A stretch of DNA of 64,000 nucleotides from positions 1,612,001 to 1,676,000 of the forward strand of contig OX595995.1 of NCBI GenBank assembly GCA_951394045.1, given 5' to 3'. Numbering within the stretch: position 1 is the first letter of the stretch; the number at the start of each line of letters is the position of its first letter. The notes beneath the pieces were generated by a model. The model saw nothing but the letters and a program-made list of their open reading frames with translations. It was not told the origin of the DNA and did not search any database. Source of the stretch: Nitzschia sp. DOCU1 (Eukaryota; Bacillariophyta; Bacillariophyceae; Bacillariales; Bacillariaceae). Below, piece after piece: positions 19,487 to 29,352 of the stretch. The position numbers and the translations under genes were made by a program.

Positions 19487-22400
19487 ATGTTGGATAAATC
19501 CGCAAAAAGTGCCGGGCGGGTGTTGCTTCCCGATTATGCCACACCCGTCAAGTATGACTTGAAATTAACCCCTGATTTGAAGCAGTACACCTTTGCAGGC
19601 CTAGTCGCCATTGAAATGACTACTTCTGCGAGTGCGGGGGAGCAAAAGACGATCACCTTGCATGCCAAGGAACTTTTGTTTAAAGGAGCCAAGTTCCAGG
19701 CGGGGGATAAAACCGTAGATGCTGACGAGGTAAGTCGTCTCACCTGGCTGAATTCTCCAGATTCCTCCAGCTCAATGGGTAGTCAAATTCAAACAAGCAT
19801 GCCGAGACCTCACCTTTTCCTGCTGTCTTGATAGATTAATGTCAACTTGAAAGCTACGACTGTGACATTTGTTTTCCCGGAAGCTCTCCCGGCTTCGAGT
19901 ACGATTACGTTGACTATTGACTATACAGGAATTCTGAACAATCAAATGGCTGGATTTTATCGATCGCACTATAAGGACACCAACGGCAATGACAAGATTG
20001 TTGCTTCTACTCAGTAAGTAGCAACAAAGTATTGGCATGGCATTATGTGAAGTTATTTTGTTTCTCAACTCCTTTTTCTCCAGATTTGAAGCGCTCGATG
20101 CCCGTCGTGCCTTTCCCTGTGTCGATGAACCTGCCGCCAAAGCGACCTTTCTAGTCACTCTGATTGTGCCTCCCAACTTGGAATGTTTTTCCAACATGCC
20201 CGAATCCAAACGCATTACTTTGTCTGAGGAGTTAGTGGAAATTTCCTTTTTGGAGTCTCCTAAAATGAGTACTTATCTACTAGCGTTTTGCGTCGGAGAA
20301 TTTGATTTTGTCCAAGCCATGACACCCAAAGGAGGTGTCTTGGTCAAAGTATACGCTCCTCGAGGAAGATCGGCAAGTTGCCATTATGCCTTGGATACGG
20401 CCGTCCGAGCTTTGGATGCTTATGATGAGTTTTTTGGAGTCAAATATCCGCTACCAAAGTTGGACATGGTGGCGATTCCAGAATTTGTAAGTAGTTGCTA
20501 GCCTCCGGGGAGAACAACGATGCTCATCTAACAACGACTTTGTTTGCTCGCTCACTCGTTACGACAGGCCATGGGTGCCATGGAAAACTGGGGTTTGGTG
20601 ACTTATCGCGACGTCGATTTGTTAATTGATCCCGTCACAGCGAGCAGTCGACAGAAGCAGCGGGTGTGTACGGTAGTTTGCCACGGTAAGTCTTGGAAAG
20701 TGGGAATGGGGCTCGCTGATTCCGAATAGGAACTAACAATCGTTGCTGAAGAGGTAAGTCGTGCCACCTGGCTGAATTCTCCAGATTCCTCCAGCTCAAA
20801 GTGGTAGTGAAATTCAAACAAACATGCCGAGACCTCACCTTTTCCTGCTGGGAACTAACAATCGTTTCCGCTTCACTTAAAAAAATCGTAGCTCGCGCAT
20901 CAATGGTTCGGGGTAAGCAAATTTCCAAAACAAATCAATCAGTCAATCAGTTTAGTAGTTGATGCGTTTCTCTCGACTCTCCGACGACTCACACCCTTCA
21001 CTCCCGTCATCTCCTCAGAACCTCGTGACTATGCAGTGGTGGGATGATTTGTGGTTGAATGAAGGTTTTGCGTCATGGGCTGAAAACTGGTCGGCACATG
21101 AATGTTTCCCCGAGTATCAAATGTGGGATCAGTTTGTCAATGATCACCTCAGTCGATCGCTCAAGTTGGACGGTTTGCTATCTTCCCATCCGATTCAAGT
21201 GCCTATCCAACACGCGGAAGAAGTCGAACAAGTCTTTGATGCGATTTCGTATTGCAAGGGTGGAAGTGTCGTTCGAATGATTTGCGCCGTCTTGGGCATG
21301 CCCAACTTTCAAAAGGGTCTTCAGAATTACATGGCGAAGCATGCGTATAGCAACACGGAAACCTTGGATTTGTGGCAGGCATGGCAAGATGTATCGGGAA
21401 TGCCTATTCAAGAAATGATGGCGTCCTGGACGGAACAAATGGGATTTCCACTTGTCAAAGTCATCAAGGAAGACTGGCAAGACGATAAGGTGATCTTGGA
21501 GTTGGAGCAATCTTGGTTCTTGGCCGATGGATCAGATGTTCCGGACGACGGCAAGAACAAACTCTGGACCATTCCCATTCTGACTGTGACTCCTGCCGGA
21601 GTTCAACAAGATATGATCTTGATGAGGGAGAAGCAGGCAACCGTTACCATTCCATTATCGTCCAAGTCGGACTGGGTAAAACTCAACGCGGGGCAAGAAG
21701 TTCCCATGCGAGTGCAATACTCGGATGAAATGCTCTCGCGACTCAGCAAGGCGTTGGAGGCCAAGCAAATCAAGGCCCCGGCGGACCGTGTTGGCTTGAT
21801 CATGGATGCGTATGCCTTGGTCAAGGCCAAGAAGATGACTCCAGAGGGTCTGATCAAAATTCTCGCAGGCCTCAAGGATGAAGATGATTGTGTAGTCTGG
21901 CAAGGCCTCGCGGATGCACTTGGCGGTTTGGAAACGGTACTTTCGGAGGATGAAGCTATTCATTCCTTGTTTTGCAAATTCGCTCGACAGCTTGTGCTCC
22001 CCCTCGTTGACAAGGTCGGATGGGAAGCCAAACCAGGCGACGCACACTTGACTTCGATCCTGCGTGGGATTATGCTCTCCTTGTTGAGCACGTTTTGTTC
22101 GGACGACGAAAAAGTCAAAGAAGAAGCCAAGAAACGATGCGAAGCCTTTTTGGAAGATCCAACCAACGTGAGTGCACTCCCGACTGATATCAAGAGCCCC
22201 GTCTTCAAGATTTATGTCGAGGCTGGCGGCGAAAAAGAATATGAGGCCATCAAGGGGTACTACTACAATGCCAAGGATAATGCCGAGAGAAAGCACGTTC
22301 TCAATACGCTTGGACACACTCCGGACCTCAAGTTGAAGCTAGCTACCCTGGACTGGACAACTTCTGGCGAAGTCAAATTGCAAGACTTTTTCTACGCCAT

Positions 22401-22719
22401 TGGAAGCGTGGGTCATTCCGGAAAGCAAGGCCGCGAAATCTCCTGGCAGTATTTCCAAGATCATCACAAGCGGCTTTCGGAAATGGTCGCCAAAGCGAGT
22501 CCTTCTCTCATGGATGCGGTCATTGTCATGTGCAGCGGAGGCTTTTGCAGCGAGGCCAAGGCAGATGAAATCGATGCATTCTTCAAGGAACATCCGTTCC
22601 CCAAGAACGAGAGAAAGATTGCTCAAATGACGGAAAATATGAGGGCCAATGGCAAATTCTTTGACATTTTGAAGGGTAGCGATCTTGCCAAGCAGGACTT
22701 TTGGGACAGTCTGATGTAA
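19487..22719 (+). CDS. M1 (puromycin-sensitive type) aminopeptidase, multi-exon
   Basis: My exon model: 19487-19729, 19835-20013, 20084-20486, 20568-20685, 20752-20753 (2 nt), 20892-20912, 21019-22719, giving 888 residues, close to the usual size for cytosolic M1 enzymes. Every intron in this model is GT-AG. Family motifs are in order: TQFEALDARRAFPC, the exopeptidase motif GAMENWGL, the zinc motif HELAH, and NEGFASW, whose Glu is the third zinc ligand. It cleaves N-terminal residues from peptides using Zn2+. The catalytic Glu codon of HELAH is the problem. Exon 4 ends in CAC-G, and exon 6 begins CTC, so the AG must come from a 2-nt microexon. Otherwise the gene is broken by a 2-bp loss or an error. 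The C-terminal helical domain is in one long exon. Confidence 0.85.
19721..19825 (+). repeat. Exon 1/intron 1 segment with a copy in a downstream intron
   Basis: This 105-bp segment (GCTGACGAG plus most of intron 1) recurs at 20745-20850 with about seven substitutions and one single-base indel by eye. It begins 9 bp inside exon 1 and stops 9 bp before the intron 1 acceptor. Confidence 0.85.
20729..20866 (+). repeat. Inserted copy of intron 1 segment between 16-bp direct repeats
   Basis: The 106-bp copy at 20745-20850 is bracketed by GGAACTAACAATCGTT at 20729-20744 and again at 20851-20866, like a target-site duplication. Removing the copy plus one repeat leaves a continuous intron. The copy brings in its own GAG|GTAAGT donor. 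Confidence 0.85.
20752..20753 (+). other. Candidate 2-nt microexon (AG) in the M1 aminopeptidase
   Basis: The bases lie in CTGAAG|AG|GTAAGT, with an AG acceptor directly before and a consensus donor directly after. Joining it between 20685 and 20892 makes GAG and completes HELAH in frame. No other place in the intron gives exactly AG between an AG acceptor and a GT donor of this quality. It is not proven by sequence alone. Confidence 0.4.
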
Positions 22720-23109
22720 AACTTCTACTTAAACTCTCCTTAGCCCTTTCTTGGCATCATCCTTTTTGTGTCCCGTACATAGTAGTCGATAGTCAGTCAC
22801 TATCCTAATCGGTCGATGGCGAAGGCGCGAGCCCGAAGCGAAAATGCCACGCCGGCCGAGTCGGGGCGAAAAGATGCTGACGTCGTCTTCCTTCTACGCG
22901 CCAGCCGGGCTGAGTTTCTTTCATTCAATCACAAAAAAGCTTTCTCGTTTCGAACGAATCAATCATTTCGACGCGAACAGACATGTGTCGGCCCACTCCA
23001 CCCAACTGGGTATCTTCTGCTCTTTCTCACTCTTAGTCGGTTGGGAAAGACAGGCAAGGTCTTGTTCCGAGTCATTTTTTGAGTTCATTTCTCCTTTATT
23101 AACATCGTC
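22720..23109. other. Intergenic, no supported gene
   Basis: This is the 3' flank of the aminopeptidase and the 5' leader of the His-rich protein gene. Two overlapping plus-strand frames (22816-23082, 22844-23209) look like chance and overlap the start of the real gene. Confidence 0.4.
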
Positions 23110-24258
23110 ATGGTCCACCGCAAACCTGCTGCTCTTTCGTCCGCGTTGCTGTTTTTGGCCGGCAGCAGTCTCGACACATATCCAACAGCCCATGCCTTTG
23201 CCGTTGTAGGAAGATCGTGCCCTTTTGGCGTTACCCCAAAGGCAATCCATGGTAAAGAATATCTTACCTCGCTTCAGGCGGAATCCGACGAACATCATGA
23301 TGCTGTCGTTGCTGCACATGTCGATGAAGCCAAAGAAGCCCACCACACTACCGAGCCACACGACGAGCATCATTCTGAGCATGCATCGGTGTCCGAGTTG
23401 GAGCATCATGACGATAGTACGACACTAGCCATTGCGGACGAAGGCCACGTTGGAGACGAATCCTCTAAACACGAATCAACACATGATGATCATACTGAAG
23501 GCCACGATACTACTACGCTTGCAAAAGCTGGTGACGAAGAAGCACACTCTTCCAGCACACCTCCAGCTGAGGACCATTCCCACCACGAGGAACAAGTCAC
23601 ACATGATGTTGTGGCAGACGAGCATACTGCCGTGGCCACTACAAGCAGCGAAAACCATGATAGTGCTACCTTGATGGCGGAAACTACTGACGATCATCAT
23701 GCCGCTGGGGCGGAATTGTCGGTAGAGCCCCATGATGCTGGTGAGCATCATGAAGACGAAACGACTTCATCGCTACTAGCCAAGAAGGATGAAACGACTT
23801 CATCGACCTTGGAGGATAACAAACACGACGTGGAAGAACACCATAATGAGAACGAGTCTGTAAATGCCGCATCGTCCTCGGAAACCATTGCGTCAACTGG
23901 TGATAACGATGTTGTGACTGACAGCCACGACCATGCAGGTGAAGGAGAGCTGTCTTCTTCCCACAGTGACGGGCCGCATGTAGTTGACGAACCTGACCAT
24001 GTTCCAGATGTGGCTACTAGTACGACGACGACTTCGATGGACCATCCTCTCCCTCACGTCGATCATGCATTGAACGATGCAGGGACGTACTTTTCGCGGC
24101 AGAATCCGGGACATGTACATTGGGTTGTCGACTTGAAAGAAGATTCCATGGCGGTACTACCCGACTCGCATGTTGATACCGAAAGCTTGGCAGAAGCTAC
24201 GCAAAGTACACTTCATTCCATCTTATACCTGCTTCAAGATGTATTTTGGTTTGTTTAA
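23110..24258 (+). CDS. His/Asp/Glu-rich secreted or plastid-targeted protein
   Basis: A 382-residue protein, starting at the ATG in GTCATGGTCC. It opens with a signal peptide (ALSSALLFLAGSSLD) and a PTAHAFAVVG site that fits the diatom ASAFAP plastid motif (F in HAFAV). From about residue 55 to 330 the protein is dominated by His, Asp, Glu, Ser and Thr, with many HH/HxH/HDE clusters such as EHHDD, HDDHTEGHD and DHSHHEE. This composition suggests metal binding (Zn, Ni, Cu) or buffering, but no fold is recognisable. The last 60 residues are ordinary in composition (GTYFSRQNPGHVHWVVDLKE, then SILYLLQDVFWFV) and may be a small domain or hydrophobic tail. Single exon as read; a further 3' exon cannot be excluded. 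Confidence 0.65.
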   Translation: MVHRKPAALSSALLFLAGSSLDTYPTAHAFAVVGRSCPFGVTPKAIHGKEYLTSLQAESDEHHDAVVAAHVDEAKEAHHTTEPHDEHHSEHASVSELEHHDDSTTLAIADEGHVGDESSKHESTHDDHTEGHDTTTLAKAGDEEAHSSSTPPAEDHSHHEEQVTHDVVADEHTAVATTSSENHDSATLMAETTDDHHAAGAELSVEPHDAGEHHEDETTSSLLAKKDETTSSTLEDNKHDVEEHHNENESVNAASSSETIASTGDNDVVTDSHDHAGEGELSSSHSDGPHVVDEPDHVPDVATSTTTTSMDHPLPHVDHALNDAGTYFSRQNPGHVHWVVDLKEDSMAVLPDSHVDTESLAEATQSTLHSILYLLQDVFWFV

Positions 24259-24723
24259 TTATCACAACGTCATCATTCGCAACTCTAAGAAGCATCATGA
24301 TCCAACAACAAGCGGAGGACACACGGGCCACTACTTTTTTGGCCAGCGTACGACTGTTGCTGGTGCTGCTACATCATCCTACAAACATATTCACTACGAT
24401 ACAGGACAAGAATGCGCCACATGATATCCTCGGATGCGATAACAAGAATGCGGCACCCACCAAAGCAGAAACATCAACAGAGAACTATGGCTAAGATTTG
24501 GGGTAGCTTTGCTAACATGCTAGTAGGCGACAATAATGGTACTTACTGCCTTGTGTCTCCTTCTACGCTCAACTCTACAGGTCGTGACATCAATGACAGG
24601 TGCAGACTCAGCTAGCTACTACCGGTAGCCGACAACATAGCAATGATATTTCGCCTTGCGCCTGATACCAGTTATAGTGTTCTGACTGACTGACAATACA
24701 CCAGAGACTCTCCTCTAATACTG
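24259..24723. other. Convergent intergenic region
   Basis: No gene is supported; short plus-strand frames near 24170-24615 lack motifs. This is the 3' flank of both the His-rich gene and the minus-strand DWIGIY gene. Confidence 0.4.
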
Positions 24724-26289
24724 TTATTCGTACGAAAAGACGACAGACGTTGTCGTCTTTAGTTGTTGTTGGTGATGCCTCAAGTGTCGTCGCTGCGAAA
24801 TTTCACAACTTGAGTCAACAATGTCGAAGGGTTTACTTTCATAGTAGTAATAGTAAACAACATCCCTTTGTTGCTGTCGAATCAATACCGTCTTGTAGGT
24901 ACCCACGGGGAGTGGCCATGTCGGTTCTTCTTGTTGGTCATTGCCTTCCTTGAAAAATTCTTCTTCGTCTTCTAATGCTGTACTACTACCACAATCCTTG
25001 GATCCACAAGCATACAACCATAATCTGGGCGAAGGTGGTAACAAGGATGTTCCATGATGAAAACTCAAGTCCACGTACGAAGGATAAATGCCAATTTTGT
25101 CGTTGTGTTCGTCCATAGACGCAGTAGTCATACATTTCGTTGTCGTGCTTGCAGACAAGGTGACAGGAATATCCATTCCTTGGACAAAGCACAACGCAGG
25201 AGTTTGAACAAGTATAGTATCTTCGACATCTTGGATACAAGGTCGTTGTCTGTCATCCTCCTCGATAATATTGTCATCCTCATAGTCCAGTCGATAAATG
25301 CTTCTCCTTGTAGAAGAAGGGGAGGTTTTGGTTGTATCCACGACCCAAATGGGAGCCAAAGTAGTCGCCAGGGGTTCCAAAAGCAAGACGTTTGCTGTAG
25401 TCAGGGTAGCTTTACCCAAGACGGCCTGATAATACCCCGTACCATGTAGTTTGGAGGCCACTAGAGGCAAGGACAAGGTTCCATGAGGAAGTCCTGAAGT
25501 AGTAGGTGGGATCTGGGTGTTGATTTGACAGAGCAATTTAGAAGCAGGAGCACAGGCCGTCCAGAGCCACACCAATGGTTCTGTCCTAGGAATCTCGTTT
25601 CGTGTGACGCTAGCAGGATAAATTCCCACTGCATCCCACTGCTCGGGTTTGGTTCGTGCAAACAAAATTTCGAGCTTAGTACCCGTGGTATAATCTCGTT
25701 GCCCGACTTGAATCGAATCCAAATGCCAGCCGTCGTCTTCGTGCTGACAAGATTTGCCGGGGGGCAAAATCCGAAAGGAGGGTGATTCTAGAGTTTGTCG
25801 AAGACCATGATAGCCGTGGGCTATTAATCGGACATGATATAACCCTGGCAAAAGATTCGCCAAATCCTGAAAGTACACTCGGTGTTTTTGAGGGCATTCC
25901 TCATCGTGACTGCCACAGGACCACTGATGCCGTACTAGTGTGGCATTAGAGTTGCTGTCTTTTTCGTTTTGCTCTTCGGCGACTAGGCCGACCCAGTTTT
26001 GCATGGTGGGCATGGCCGTGGCAAACTGGACCAGGATACTATCTTTGGATTCATAACACAAATAGTCGGTGGAAACAACATCGGCACCCACACCCTGGCA
26101 TGTGGTTGTCGATATCAGTAACAACAACATTGTCAAGGCTGACAAAGTGTGGCATCGTATTCTTGGTCGTGCGGGGTGTGTTCTGAATCGCCGTTGATAG
26201 TGTGAATAGGCATTACTGCTGCCCCTGCCCCCAATACTACTACTAACAGCACCAGCCTCTTTCCTCGAAACTGACAATGACGACGACAT
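24724..26289 (-). CDS. Secreted/membrane-anchored DWIGIY-module protein (fourth family member)
   Basis: Read from the minus strand. The frame is open to an ATG at 26433, but I prefer the ATG at 26289 (MSSSLSVSRKEAGAV...), giving 521 residues. Its hydrophobic segment LSALTMLLLLISTTTCQGVG at about residues 40-60 would serve as a signal anchor; the upstream start is possible. Three modules follow: MQNWVGLVAEEQ with SCGSHDEECP, EQWDAVGIYPASVTR with WLWTACAP, and NDKIGIYPSYVD with LWLYACGSKDCG. Each module ends in PLPVGTYKTVL- or GLYHVRL-like strands. It lacks the ShK-like domain seen in the other three. An acidic insert (EDDNIIEEDD) separates modules two and three. Function unknown. Confidence 0.65.
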   Translation of the reverse strand: MSSSLSVSRKEAGAVSSSIGGRGSSNAYSHYQRRFRTHPARPRIRCHTLSALTMLLLLISTTTCQGVGADVVSTDYLCYESKDSILVQFATAMPTMQNWVGLVAEEQNEKDSNSNATLVRHQWSCGSHDEECPQKHRVYFQDLANLLPGLYHVRLIAHGYHGLRQTLESPSFRILPPGKSCQHEDDGWHLDSIQVGQRDYTTGTKLEILFARTKPEQWDAVGIYPASVTRNEIPRTEPLVWLWTACAPASKLLCQINTQIPPTTSGLPHGTLSLPLVASKLHGTGYYQAVLGKATLTTANVLLLEPLATTLAPIWVVDTTKTSPSSTRRSIYRLDYEDDNIIEEDDRQRPCIQDVEDTILVQTPALCFVQGMDIPVTLSASTTTKCMTTASMDEHNDKIGIYPSYVDLSFHHGTSLLPPSPRLWLYACGSKDCGSSTALEDEEEFFKEGNDQQEEPTWPLPVGTYKTVLIRQQQRDVVYYYYYESKPFDIVDSSCEISQRRHLRHHQQQLKTTTSVVFSYE

Positions 26290-27200
26290 GATGAAATATC
26301 CAAAAGCAATCGCAAGTATTGCCACGAAAAAGGTGCTTTCTCGTTTTCCCTTATAACATGTGCGATAAACCACAATAGCTTCCGATCCCTGAGGACGGAG
26401 GTGCGAAACAAAGGAAGAGCCAAAGAAAGGCACAAAACCTCATCGGGAGTTGGAAGTCCAGAAGTGACTGACACACGACCGAGCCATTTCATGTGAGGAT
26501 TGGCATGTCATTTAAATCGGGCTATGTAGTTGGCACAGATCAACGATTGAAACTTCAAACCATATCCAATCTCCAAAGACTGAAGCTGATCAAGATTTGT
26601 GTTTGAAAAGCGTCTTGCCGTCATTCAATATATGTAAAAAATCGTGAGTACATCTCAGGCAAGTGTTAGAATTACAAAAATGACGTACAGTAGGTGGGAC
26701 ATCCTGGTATCAGATTTTCAACCAAGAATGTCCCGCATGGACAACGGCAATCTCAGTCCTGGATATCGAGTCAGGAACCGCGTTTCCCGCCATTTGGCTG
26801 GCTCGCCCGGTGCCAAGGGAAGGGAAGTGTGTGGCCATGCGCCACAGACTCGGAAACAACAATGGAAAATGGTGCGGGGCGTGGGTCTAAACTAGCCGGT
26901 GGCGACAAACTACCTGGGTAGTACAGTTCGATTCTACTGCGGCCATCGTCTGTTAGCACTTCTACTAGTAAAGCATGGCTCTAGAGTGTGAAAATGGTGC
27001 ATCTAGCAGTTGTTCTGGTAGTGCAACAAGTAAAAAATGGAGCAGCAACGTTCTTGGTGGTGCTGCACCCTCTCTATGCGGCTTTGCTGGATGGTGCTTG
27101 CTTCGATTCTTCCACCTTATCTCAGCCTCGATTGACTGGTTATTCTCCAGTCATTGGATGGTGAAAACCAAGAGGCGACCCAATCGACAACAGGTCGATC
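26290..27200. other. Promoter side of the DWIGIY gene and 3' flank of the next minus gene
   Basis: Short plus-strand frames (26644-26895, 26975-27223) have no motifs. No RNA gene or mobile element was recognised. Confidence 0.35.
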
Positions 27201-28841
27201 TTACCATGATTCTTCCACCTTGAGGACGATCGACGCAGCTTCTCCCAACACTTGTTCTTTGGCGTCAACGGGTTCGACATGCGCCAGTGGAGCTCGCATT
27301 CCAGACGAAAAGCGGGCCAGCAAAGGAGGAGGAGAAAGTGGTAGCACTATATCCCCTGAATCATCGTCGTCGTCAAACGAGGCCTCAATTTTGTCACTCC
27401 AACGTTCTAGCTCGGGAGGAACGTCGTCGTGTAGTGACTCGTCTACCTGGCGTCGTTGTCGTTGTAATCCCCCAGCTCTAGAGTTTTCTTCTTCTTCCTC
27501 TTCATGGTCGTCGTGTTCTCCTTGCAGCGACTGGTCAACCGATGTCATACTGAAAGCGCTGAAGCGACTCGAAGGCCGCGATGATGATATGAGAGTAGCG
27601 CTTGGTAAAAACACCGCAGAAAGACGCCCTGAAAGACGGGAAAAGGACCAGTCTCCGCCAGCAGCAGAGCCGGGCTGGTGAAGTTGTTGCTCTGCTCCTA
27701 CCGAATCGCGATGGCGAAACATAGCTACGACTGTGGCTCGGAAACTCTCCATCATCGCATCCATGCTGGATTGACGAACAGGTATCCAGTATCGAGAGTG
27801 CTGTCGAGAGCTATTTCCTTCTTCTGTATTGTCCCCATCGGTAGTAGTATTTGGACCTGTCGGGCGAGGCGGAGCCGACGATCGTGGGTCCCGTTCTTGT
27901 TGTTGTTGCCTCAGAGTCGGCGGAATGGTAGGGGCATTCTCCGATTGACTGGTGGGTCTTCTCCCGACCGAGTTAGTATTGGACGTGGAATTGTCCCACA
28001 CAGGACGATGTCCAGGAGCACGTCCCTGAACCCAGGTAAAGCCAGGCTTCTTCGAATCGTTGTCCTCCGAAAAGGAGCCCGGGGACAAAGGATCTTGCGT
28101 TTTGCTGTGGGCGATACTACTATTGATGGTCATGTCCGTTCCAGACATTTGGCAATCCAACTCTAAACCTTCTTCCATAAAAGTACCAGAGGCCGATCCT
28201 GAAGCAAGGAGCAGCGGAGGCGGTTTGAGCTCCGGAGGTTTCTTGGCTGCATTATCGGACATGCTGGTATACACTGGTGGTGGGAAAGCCAAATTCGTGG
28301 GCGTTTGTAAAAGTGGTGGTGAAGACGCCACGGGTGGACATCCTGGAGTTGGAGCATTAATATCGAGTTCCGGACTGCTGCCATTCCCCCCACTTTCCCT
28401 TGCCGCTTCATTTACCTCGCTTGCAGTGTCATTAGCGTTATGCTCCTCCCCTTCCTCGCTTGGCTTACTATCTGAACCGCTGCTTACCCAACCAATGGCC
28501 CCAGGAGAAAACACTTCTTTCGTAGTAGTTTCGACTGACCCAGTGCCCCTTTCGTCCGAATTTGGCGCCATTTCGGTGGACAAGAGCGCAGCGCCGAATG
28601 TATTTTCTTCACTTATGGTTGAGCAACCATCACCGAGCCCTTCTCGGTCCTGTCGCGTGCCCCGTTCTCCCCGTCGTTGTCTTCTTGGTACTCGTTGTTG
28701 TCTGCTGGTAGGGACAGCCGAATCTGTGTCGCTATTATCATTCCAGGATGGTGTTGTAGGCGGTTTCCAAGCCTCCTCCACGGGCTCGGCGTTCAAATCC
28801 CCTGCTACCGAAAAGGCACGTGATGGAATGACAGTACTCAT
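27201..28841 (-). CDS. Ser-rich hypothetical protein with FSVAGDLNAEP N-terminus
   Basis: Read from the minus strand. The frame continues upstream to 29024, but I chose the ATG at 28841 (MSTVIPSRAFSVAGDLNAEP...) because a paralogous small protein at 56224 starts at the same place (MSTTKNKNPARFFSVAGDL). This gives 546 residues. The shared N-terminus runs FSVAGDLxAEPxxEAWKP and, after a gap, RRQRRGERGxR. The rest is low-complexity: Ser, Pro, Glu, Asn-rich, with an acidic run (DDHEEEEEEN) near the C-terminus and ending VLKVEESW. It looks intrinsically disordered. No function can be assigned; the conserved N-terminal block is the only clue. Confidence 0.55.
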   Translation of the reverse strand: MSTVIPSRAFSVAGDLNAEPVEEAWKPPTTPSWNDNSDTDSAVPTSRQQRVPRRQRRGERGTRQDREGLGDGCSTISEENTFGAALLSTEMAPNSDERGTGSVETTTKEVFSPGAIGWVSSGSDSKPSEEGEEHNANDTASEVNEAARESGGNGSSPELDINAPTPGCPPVASSPPLLQTPTNLAFPPPVYTSMSDNAAKKPPELKPPPLLLASGSASGTFMEEGLELDCQMSGTDMTINSSIAHSKTQDPLSPGSFSEDNDSKKPGFTWVQGRAPGHRPVWDNSTSNTNSVGRRPTSQSENAPTIPPTLRQQQQERDPRSSAPPRPTGPNTTTDGDNTEEGNSSRQHSRYWIPVRQSSMDAMMESFRATVVAMFRHRDSVGAEQQLHQPGSAAGGDWSFSRLSGRLSAVFLPSATLISSSRPSSRFSAFSMTSVDQSLQGEHDDHEEEEEENSRAGGLQRQRRQVDESLHDDVPPELERWSDKIEASFDDDDDSGDIVLPLSPPPLLARFSSGMRAPLAHVEPVDAKEQVLGEAASIVLKVEESW

Positions 28842-29352
28842 TTCGCAATTCTCCTCGTGAAGGATAGTGCCGAGGAACACCCAGAAAGCTGCACCCTTTT
28901 CTTGCTTAATTTGTTGTGGGAAACATTGAGCAGTAAGCCGAAAGGAGAGACGATGGATATCGCTCTCATTACTGGCGATGGGTGGGTTGTGCCTCACGGT
29001 TGGTGAACGACATGAAGATTGCAAGCAGGAAGGGATACTTTCTCATCTTTCGCGCCTCGCGGGGGGAGAACCATTTTGATAGTGAAGTACTTATTTTCGT
29101 ATGATAAGATAAGAAGTAATGTAGTAATTTTGGTCTGGCAGGTCGAACATGAGTGATTCAGTCAGTTGAGTCCAATTTTCTGAGAACTATGCGGCAGGCA
29201 GCACGTTGATGAGATTGTCTATTAGACTACATTCTTATTGAACTTTCCAAGCTTCCACGAGCTGCTATGATTATCGCTACTGCACTAGGAATAACTGTTG
29301 AAATCGAAAGTCAAAGTTATGTGGGCCGATTCGCCCGGCATCTTTCTTCCTT
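28842..29352. other. Intergenic between two minus-strand loci
   Basis: This includes the likely 5' leader of the Ser-rich gene. No supported feature. Confidence 0.35.

Noticed and set aside
20959..21018. Start of the M1 long exon at an ATG within the preceding intron
   Set aside because: The bases before 21019 are intron-like and end in CTCCTCAG; the protein homology resumes exactly at NLVTMQWW after that acceptor.
29025..29276. Extending the Ser-rich protein start upstream of 28841 to 29024
   Set aside because: The paralogue at 56224 starts at the shared MST...FSVAGDL block, and the upstream 61 codons lack any conserved feature.
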